Below, piece by piece: positions 14,074-14,212 of a stretch of DNA of 14,212 nt. A program made the position numbers and the translations under genes. The DNA is from Baffinella frigidus. Taxonomy: Eukaryota > Cryptophyceae > Cryptomonadales > Baffinellaceae. Where the stretch lies: assembly GCA_026770585.1 (NCBI GenBank), contig MU646308.1:1344483-1358694 (forward strand). Direction: 5' to 3'. Numbering within the stretch: position 1 is the stretch's first letter; each line of letters opens with the position of its first letter. The notes beneath the pieces are model-generated. The model made no database searches. It saw only the letters and a list, made by a program, of their open reading frames with translations, and was not told the origin of the DNA.

Positions 14074-14212
14074 TGTCTCTCTCTCGGTGTCTCTCTCTTG
14101 CTGTCGCTCTCTCTCTCTCTCGTGTGGGTGACCCTGCCTTCGTTCGCAGATTGACGAGGGGGGAGAAGCAAAAGCTAGTCAACGAGTTCAAGAACCAGTT
14201 CGTCGAGAAAAC
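3312..14212 (+). CDS. PARP1: PARP1-type poly(ADP-ribose) polymerase, internal fragment (10 exons, PADR1 end-linker-BRCT-WGR)
   Basis: Joining exons 3312-3395, 4159-4259, 5596-5674, 6774-6818, 7683-7742, 8507-8608, 9298-9360, 10048-10161, 12444-12562 and 14150-14212 gives 830 nt without a stop, with matching phases at all nine junctions. Residues 1-28 resemble the end of the zinc-3/PADR1 region; 29-62 form a charged linker; 63-157 a BRCT domain (glycine pair in GAGGDF, VTHVVSS strand, SSWIDACIAEGR with the family tryptophan); 158-216 the pre-WGR segment with KKRK and AVDPDSGL; about 217-276 a WGR domain (FRKWGRIGTTIGDNK, then EFKNQFVEKT). PARP1-family enzymes are nuclear sensors of DNA breaks that make ADP-ribose polymers from NAD+, and WGR contacts broken DNA and relays activation. 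BRCT plus WGR excludes PARP2-type proteins; plant PARP3 also has this layout, so the subtype rests on the missing ends. Zinc fingers, start and catalytic domain lie outside. The intact frame argues for a live gene. Confidence 0.9.
3527..3660 (+). mobile_element. MITE family 'CTAGCTCTG', copy 1
   Basis: Shares AGCTCTGT, TCAGTCTATTT, CGAGGCTCTTTTTGC, TTGACGG, TGTACCGC and TGTCAACTT with copies at 5680, 6973, 7951 (reverse), 8145 (reverse) and 11186. Non-coding and about 130 bp long; its right end GCAGAGC is the complement of its left end. Confidence 0.8.
3655..3720 (+). repeat. 3'-partial copy of exon a
   Basis: Reads CLDNFKFKKTPFPKSLIREQ and ends at GAGCAG before GTTTGT, so it keeps the exon's 3' part and a donor but lacks the 5' part. 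Nearly identical to exon a over 60 nt, with Ser to Arg near the end. Confidence 0.9.
3807..4158 (+). repeat. two 176-bp tandem units carrying 5' copies of exon b
   Basis: Units start at 3807 and 3983, and the true exon b starts at 4159, exactly 176 bp apart each time. Each unit has an AG acceptor, an ERAEAA-like coding part (EREEEATKEKQ; ERAEAASQEKQKG) and then shared intron sequence with AAACTCCCTACAA and GTTCAGGATTGC. Confidence 0.92.
4159..4259 (+). CDS. PARP1: exon b: charged linker between PADR1 region and BRCT
   Basis: 33 codons plus 2 nt, starting ERAEAATQEKQKGRR and ending MEIELPPADP. The first half is lysine/arginine/glutamate-rich and likely helical; the end is acidic and proline-containing, typical of an interdomain linker. 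The acceptor is TTTTCAG. I chose the donor GTCAGT at 4260 over GTACCC at 4264 because only the former gives the phase needed by the BRCT exon (GC + G = Ala), and GTCA donors recur in this gene. The exon is the third member of a 176-bp tandem array. No catalytic role is expected. Confidence 0.75.
4264..4538. repeat. degenerate 7-bp telomere-like array with 28-bp higher-order period
   Basis: Units AACCCGA, ATCCCGA, ATCCCTGA and AACTTGA alternate regularly. Groups such as GAATCCCTGAACCCGAAAC recur about every 28 bp, so the array has expanded by multi-unit duplication. Its reverse strand gives a spurious glycine/phenylalanine/arginine-rich frame. Confidence 0.9.
4541..4857 (-). other. reverse-strand open stretch, unrecognised
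   Basis: Outside the telomere-like array, the minus frame stays open with ordinary protein-like composition, for example TCLKAINFMEFADANWSRMT and NETLVANRVALFRQILRRAE. I recognise no family. It may be a remnant of a mobile-element or host gene inserted in the intron. The part below 4541 is repeat-derived and excluded. Confidence 0.3.
4681..4696 (+). repeat. tiny 5' copy of exon c with acceptor
   Basis: GACGCAG followed by GATCTGCCTGAATAAC, sharing the acceptor and first bases of exon c and then diverging. The same GCCTGAATAAC continuation recurs at 5482-5497, showing the two are related by duplication. Confidence 0.7.
4973..5040 (+). repeat. 5'-partial copy of exon c
   Basis: After the acceptor GAGGCAG it reads TCLGSVVGAPHATRSTKRDK in the exon c frame, then departs before the AAIKAQ end. 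It keeps the 5' part only. Confidence 0.9.
5051..5299 (-). other. reverse-strand open stretch of 82 codons, unrecognised
   Basis: The frame begins MSSNRYSLERLRQHFHARVE and ends with FPEIENCLYQESSIESTY. Composition is varied and protein-like, unlike the low-complexity frames around it. I recognise no family. It sits between copies of exon c, and its upstream edge shares CGGTTGCTCG with 4649-4670, so it may have arrived with a repeat. It could be a fragment of an unrelated gene or of a transposon. Confidence 0.35.
5305..5372 (+). repeat. 68-bp segment duplicated at 11044-11130
   Basis: CCGCCGGCAGGCTCGTGAAC, GACGCCGAAGCCAGACGG and TCGGTCGTGACTGCCTTGCG occur in the same order, nearly identically, 5.7 kb apart in another intron of the gene. 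Confidence 0.93.
5596..5674 (+). CDS. PARP1: exon c: first part of BRCT domain
   Basis: One nucleotide plus 26 codons: TCLAMVVVALHATRSTKLDK followed by AAIKAQ. It matches the opening beta-strand and first helix of a BRCT domain (hydrophobic strand MVVVAL, then a charged helix). Acceptor GACGCAG, donor GTCTCT. Entry is in phase 2, exit in phase 0. Only this frame is open across the exon and agrees with the next BRCT exon. Related partial copies lie at 4681, 4973, 5482 and 5952. Confidence 0.85.
5680..5813 (+). mobile_element. MITE family 'CTAGCTCTG', copy 2
   Basis: Shares TCTCAGTCTA, ACCAATTTGG, GGGCTCG, TTTGTACCG and the ATCAACTTGTGAAT-like end with the other copies. It begins five bases inside the donor of exon c. 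Confidence 0.72.
5842..5936. mobile_element. hairpin element with GCTCGCCATAAA ends
   Basis: Perfect 12-bp arms GCTCGCCATAAA (5851-5862) and TTTATGGCGAGC (5910-5921), with weaker outer pairing. Non-coding. Confidence 0.85.
5952..5987 (+). repeat. 3'-partial copy of exon c
   Basis: Reads NTKLDKAAIKAL and ends before GTCGCT. It keeps the exon's 3' part and donor and differs from exon c at the last codon. Confidence 0.9.
6033..6101. mobile_element. solo arm of the 6398-6548 fold-back
   Basis: 69 bp nearly identical to the right arm at 6480-6548 (AGCCCCGT, TTTTATTATTTGTACCAG, AACGAGCCACTTTAC). The partner arm is absent. Confidence 0.93.
6127..6208. mobile_element. 82-bp MITE with TATGCTATCTT ends
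   Basis: Perfect 11-bp terminal inverted repeats TATGCTATCTT and AAGATAGCATA. The left end recurs alone at about 1818 (TATGCTATCTTGGCCTT), and the centre resembles the element at 2746-2956. Confidence 0.88.
6210..6365. repeat. GCTCAAGTCC decamer cluster in both orientations
   Basis: GCTCAAGTCC or its complement GGACTTGAGC occurs at least seven times, including a 25-bp palindrome at 6243-6267 with arms CTCAAGTCCATT. Another copy lies inside the broken copy of exon d near 6668. Confidence 0.88.
6398..6548. mobile_element. 151-bp near-perfect fold-back element
   Basis: Arms 6398-6466 and 6480-6548 are 69 bp each with only two or three mismatches around a 13-nt loop. Ends are AGTACCTGGATCTGATTTTA and its complement. 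No coding capacity. Transcribed as part of the intron, it would form a long duplex. Confidence 0.96.
6571..6625 (-). mobile_element. MITE family 'CTAGCTCTG', half copy
   Basis: Contains CCCGACTATTCTCAAGTTGACATGC-like sequence matching the right half of the family in reverse, then departs. Truncated. Confidence 0.6.
6650..6670 (+). repeat. 5'-partial copy of exon d
   Basis: After the acceptor CATCAG it reads VIGAGGA and then runs into GCTCAAGTCC. It keeps the 5' part only. Confidence 0.9.
6774..6818 (+). CDS. PARP1: exon d: BRCT glycine-pair segment
   Basis: 15 codons encoding VIGAGGDFAASVTAK, phase 0 at both ends. The GG pair, the turn after the first BRCT helix, is a hallmark of the fold and leads into the second strand, which begins at the next exon. 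Acceptor GTGATCAG, donor GTCAGC. A truncated copy with the same acceptor context lies 124 bp upstream at 6650. Confidence 0.87.
6836..6958. mobile_element. 123-bp element with 27-bp inverted ends
   Basis: The left end 6836-6862 (CTACAGTGGTACATCGCTCA...) and the right end 6932-6958 are complementary with two mismatches. The interior has further pairing (CCCTACAGTAGGG, GGCCCTATGG). Confidence 0.92.
6973..7062 (+). mobile_element. MITE family 'CTAGCTCTG', copy 3 (right end missing)
   Basis: Starts CTAGCTCTGTCTCAGTCT and continues through ACCGGGCTCTTTTCCGC, AGTTGACGG and TGTACCGC, then runs into unrelated sequence. Confidence 0.78.
7289..7309 (+). repeat. 5'-partial copy of exon e
   Basis: After the acceptor TTTCGCAG it reads ATHVVST, matching the start of exon e, then diverges. 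Confidence 0.9.
7350..7480. repeat. CT-rich microsatellite tract
   Basis: Mostly CTCTCTCT and CTCTC units with CCCC interruptions. All frames here encode low-complexity serine/leucine or arginine/glutamate runs. Confidence 0.95.
7683..7742 (+). CDS. PARP1: exon e: BRCT second strand and following helix
   Basis: 20 codons, VTHVVSSDHDVALGGKAIAA, phase 0 at both ends. THVVSS is the characteristic BRCT strand (T/S-H-x-V) and GGKAIAA starts the following helix. Acceptor GGTGCAG, donor GTCACC. A 5'-partial copy lies at 7289 and a 3'-partial copy at 7874. Confidence 0.92.
7874..7906 (+). repeat. 3'-partial copy of exon e
   Basis: Reads DVVLGGKAIAA and ends before GTCAGC, so it keeps the exon end and donor. 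Upstream bases continue in frame as ASSVVDEQ, vaguely like the missing half. Confidence 0.92.
7951..8050 (-). mobile_element. MITE family 'CTAGCTCTG', copy 4
   Basis: In reverse orientation, contains ACATGCTGGGTG, CCGTCAACTTTGG, AAAGAGCCTGGGCTCG and an AATAGACGAGCG end. It lies next to a sister copy in the same orientation. Confidence 0.78.
8145..8247 (-). mobile_element. MITE family 'CTAGCTCTG', copy 5
   Basis: Begins AGTTGACATGCTGGGTG and ends GACCGAGACAGAGCTAG. The TTGACATGC...CCGTCAA part forms an internal inverted pair shared by the family. Confidence 0.85.
8342..8392 (+). repeat. 5'-partial copy of exon f, followed by an in-frame stop
   Basis: After the acceptor GGGTACAG it reads AIAKQLPVVKSSWLDAS, 17 codons close to exon f, and then hits TAG. 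It keeps the strong acceptor context of the true exon. Confidence 0.93.
8507..8608 (+). CDS. PARP1: exon f: BRCT C-terminal part with conserved tryptophan
   Basis: 34 codons beginning AISKQLPVVKSSWIDACIAE and ending GRAVSEMGHLLKGQ, phase 0 at both ends. VVKSSWIDACIAEGR is the classic closing BRCT motif: buried strand, conserved tryptophan and final helix. Acceptor GGGTACAG, donor GTACAT. A copy interrupted by a stop lies 165 bp upstream at 8342. Confidence 0.94.
8609..9297 (+). other. intron f-g: mostly unique AT-richer sequence
   Basis: The least repetitive intron. It holds a 5'-partial copy of exon g (9092) and a run of 14 G (9190-9203). Open frames of about 60 codons exist on both strands but none looks like a protein I recognise. 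Confidence 0.65.
9092..9117 (+). repeat. 5'-partial copy of exon g
   Basis: Shares GCAGCCCCGGCAGGAGGAG and reads PRQEEQRMG in the exon g frame, then diverges. Confidence 0.9.
9298..9360 (+). CDS. PARP1: exon g: basic inter-domain segment before the AVDPDSG motif
   Basis: 21 codons, PRQEEERMGGKKRKDRVVTV plus T, phase 0 at both ends. In PARP1 proteins a lysine-rich stretch precedes the strand running into the G-x-A-V-D-P-D-S-G motif of the next exon, and the reading frame continues that strand exactly. KKRK could act as a nuclear localisation signal, by inference. An alternative acceptor 9 nt downstream (GGCAG before GAGGAGG) would drop PRQ without changing frame. A 5'-partial copy is at 9092. 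Confidence 0.86.
9710..9770 (+). repeat. partial copy 1 of exon h
   Basis: Reads DPDSGLQDGPHIFQFHA; the preceding VK is displaced by a small deletion and no clear acceptor precedes it. Confidence 0.88.
9834..9884 (+). repeat. 5'-partial copy 2 of exon h
   Basis: After the acceptor TTTTCAG it reads VKGKGAVDPDSGMQDG and then leaves the exon sequence. Confidence 0.93.
9930..9995 (+). repeat. 5'-partial copy 3 of exon h
   Basis: After TTTTCAG it reads VKGKRALDPDSGLQDGAQ and diverges at the same place as copy 2 (CAAATGTCGA), so copies 2 and 3 share one ancestral breakpoint. Confidence 0.93.
10048..10161 (+). CDS. PARP1: exon h: AVDPDSGL segment leading into WGR
   Basis: 38 codons: VKGKGAVDPDSGLQEG, then ARIFQRGEEVFSATLNRTDIAT, phase 0 at both ends. 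VDPDSGL, followed about 15 residues later by VFSATLNRTDI, is nearly diagnostic for the PARP1/PARP2 region at the start of WGR, where the same spacing and VFSATL are conserved. Acceptor ATTTCAG, donor GTCCGT. Three 5'-partial copies lie upstream and six 3'-partial copies downstream, making this the most duplicated exon here. Confidence 0.94.
10397..10455. repeat. CT run followed by GA run, able to fold back
   Basis: About 24 nt of TC repeats directly followed by CCAG and about 30 nt of AG repeats, forming a near-perfect inverted repeat. A GA-only version occurs at 10717-10746. Confidence 0.95.
10456..10818. repeat. tandem duplication, period 291 bp
   Basis: TTTACTGACACTCGAGCAAA followed by TGCCTTCTATGTGTCCGCTA starts at 10456 and again at 10747, with near-identical flanks including an exon h end copy. 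Confidence 0.93.
10583..10613. repeat. hairpin GGGAATTGGCGAC/GTCGCCAATTCCC (first copy)
   Basis: Perfect 13-bp arms around a 5-nt loop, with further flanking pairing (CCACAAGTTGTGG-like). A related single arm lies at about 10374. Confidence 0.92.
10874..10904. repeat. hairpin GGGAATTGGCGAC/GTCGCCAATTCCC (second copy)
   Basis: Same 13-bp arms with loop ACAGA; the right arm is repeated again at 10918-10930. It sits 291 bp from the first copy, as expected from the tandem duplication. Confidence 0.92.
11044..11130 (+). repeat. second copy of the 5305 segment, with a 20-bp insertion
   Basis: Identical in order to 5305-5372 but carries extra bases containing the 12-bp palindrome GTGACCGGTCAC after CTCGTGAACG. 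Confidence 0.93.
11186..11301 (+). mobile_element. MITE family 'CTAGCTCTG', copy 6
   Basis: Begins TTAGCTCTATC and ends GATGCAGAGCTAG, giving the clearest pair of complementary ends in the family. Internal TTGACGGGGTTGTACCGC and CCAGCATGTCAACTT are intact. Confidence 0.85.
11457..11515 (+). repeat. copy 1 of exon i, 5' part
   Basis: Reads KNGLYIFQLIETTEIGREA; diverged, and lacks an AG acceptor immediately in front. The oldest-looking copy. Confidence 0.85.
11804..11865 (+). repeat. copy 2 of exon i, 5' part
   Basis: After the acceptor GATGCAG it reads GKNGFYILQLIETETKAGG and then leaves the exon before the WGR half. Confidence 0.93.
12035..12114 (+). repeat. copy 3 of exon i, 5' part
   Basis: After GATGACAG it reads GKNGFYILQLIETETKAGGK then PKYSVF and a TGA stop. 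It extends a few codons further into the exon than copy 2. Confidence 0.93.
12240..12345 (+). repeat. copy 4 of exon i, frameshifted at a G13 run
   Basis: Reads GGNGFYILQLIETETKAGGG; the run of 13 G at 12290-12302 (six in the true exon) puts the following KYYLFRK in a different frame. No WGR follows. Confidence 0.92.
12444..12562 (+). CDS. PARP1: exon i: WGR domain core
   Basis: 39 codons plus 2 nt: GKNGFYILQLIETETKAGGK, then PKYYLFRKWGRIGTTIGDN and AA. It contains the name-giving WGR triplet and the flanking strands (FYILQLIE, YYLFRKW). Ending before GTGCCA leaves AA, which with the first base of the next exon makes Lys, as in the family's G-x-N-K motif. It is the only copy of this exon in the window that keeps both halves and the tryptophan in one frame. 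Confidence 0.95.
12912..12967 (+). repeat. 3'-partial copy of exon i
   Basis: Reads KYYLFRKRGRFRTTIGDN and ends before GTGCCT, keeping the donor. The WGR tryptophan is changed to Arg, which fits a decayed copy. Confidence 0.93.
12994..13128. repeat. 15-bp minisatellite, nine copies
   Basis: Nine head-to-tail copies of CATAAGTGAATAATC with point variants; 135 bp exactly. In reverse it reads as a repetitive peptide and is not a gene. Confidence 0.95.
13155..13174 (+). repeat. short 3' copy of exon i end
   Basis: ACTACCATCGGGGATAACAA matches the last codons of exon i but is followed by CT, so the donor is lost. Confidence 0.75.
13290..13470. repeat. inverted CTGTACAA minisatellite (TTGTACAG orientation)
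   Basis: Degenerate copies of TTGTACAG, the reverse complement of the unit at the start of the window, with AGTTAGTTGTACAG variants that mirror CTAACTAACTGTACAA. Confidence 0.92.
13470..13508 (+). repeat. 5' copy of exon j start, cut by a telomere-like array
   Basis: GTGTGACCCTGCCTGCG then TTTGACGAAAGGGGAGAAGC matches the intron end and first codons of exon j seen at 13939 and 14126; the acceptor is lost. CCCTAAA repeats begin directly after. Confidence 0.82.
13510..13681. repeat. CCCCAAA-rich telomere-like array
   Basis: Starts with CCCTAAACCC, then mainly CCCCAAA with CCCCACA variants. It lies between two copies of exon j start. Confidence 0.92.
13686..13749 (+). repeat. copy of exon j without acceptor
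   Basis: Reads LTRGEKQELVNEFKNQFVEK plus T in frame but is preceded by AACAAT rather than AG and followed by CT repeats rather than GT. Confidence 0.9.
13745..13935. repeat. CT/ATCT microsatellite
   Basis: CTCTCTCT mixed with CTATCTAT units between two copies of exon j. Confidence 0.96.
13963..14026 (+). repeat. copy of exon j with acceptor
   Basis: After CGTTCGCAG it reads LTRGGRQELVNEFKNQFIQK plus T and runs into CT repeats with no GT donor. Changes Glu-Lys to Gly-Arg and Val-Glu to Ile-Gln relative to the last copy. Confidence 0.9.
14027..14122. repeat. CT microsatellite
   Basis: Nearly pure CTCT with short CACA and TGTCG interruptions, directly before the acceptor region of exon j. Confidence 0.96.
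14150..14212 (+). CDS. PARP1: exon j: WGR C-terminal helix (runs off the window)
   Basis: After completing the Lys codon it reads LTRGEKQKLVNEFKNQFVEK and stops mid-codon at the edge. The helix ending in F-x-E-K-T follows the WGR strands in PARP1 and PARP2 and precedes the T-G-N-x-W region. Acceptor CGTTCGCAG. Similar copies at 13686 and 13963 run into CT-rich sequence without a GT donor, so this third copy is the best candidate, but its 3' end is unseen and it could itself be partial. Confidence 0.8.
   Translation, partial: MDEGGEAKASQRVQEPVRREN

Larger units (their letters stand above)
12563..14149 (+). other. intron i-j: 3' copies of exon i, two minisatellites, telomere-like and CT tracts
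   Basis: Contains a CTCTCTCG run (about 12650-12690), G14 at 12896-12909, 3' copies of exon i at 12912 and 13155, a 15-bp minisatellite, an inverted CTGTACAA block, a CCCCAAA array, and CT runs flanking copies of exon j. No separate gene is seen. Confidence 0.8.

Noticed and set aside
1-14212. CRISPR array or prokaryotic defence locus
   Set aside because: The regular repeats are minisatellites and telomere-like tracts without unique spacers, and the gene has spliceosomal introns.

Overview
This is a nuclear eukaryotic window. It has no operon-like packing, has many short exons with GT-AG introns, carries plant/algal-type TTTAGGG interstitial tracts, and is rich in microsatellites, minisatellites and fold-back elements. 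The telomere-type repeat and canonical splice sites suggest a plant-lineage or other algal genome (green, heterokont or similar). I cannot name the species.

The only gene I can support is a plus-strand, intron-rich poly(ADP-ribose) polymerase of the PARP1 type (PADR1/BRCT/WGR architecture). I reconstruct ten exons: 3312-3395, 4159-4259, 5596-5674, 6774-6818, 7683-7742, 8507-8608, 9298-9360, 10048-10161, 12444-12562 and 14150 to the window edge. All junction phases agree. They join into 830 nt (276 codons plus 2 nt) with no stop, covering the putative end of the zinc-3/PADR1 region, a charged linker, a BRCT domain, the pre-WGR segment and most of a WGR domain. The zinc fingers and start codon would lie upstream. 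The regulatory and ADP-ribosyltransferase domains would lie downstream, so this is an internal fragment. Only about 8% of the 10.9 kb gene span is exon.

Layout: 1-746 is a CTGTACAA minisatellite interleaved with copies of a roughly 65-bp unit. 747-2364 holds intron-like or intergenic repeats with TTTAGGG tracts. 2365-3311 holds a nested inverted-repeat structure, a partial copy of the first exon and a 162-bp hairpin. 3312-14212 is the PARP1-like gene, with introns full of fold-back elements, a MITE family with CTAGCTCTG-like ends, telomere-like tracts, CT/GA runs and two minisatellites.

The most striking feature is a rule governing broken exon copies ('exon echoes'). Nearly every exon is accompanied by partial duplicates. 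Those upstream of the intact exon keep its 5' part, usually with the acceptor; those downstream keep its 3' part, usually with the donor. Repeated tandem duplications with one breakpoint inside an exon would produce this, enlarging introns while leaving one intact exon. I found no RNA genes, CRISPR arrays or prokaryotic features.
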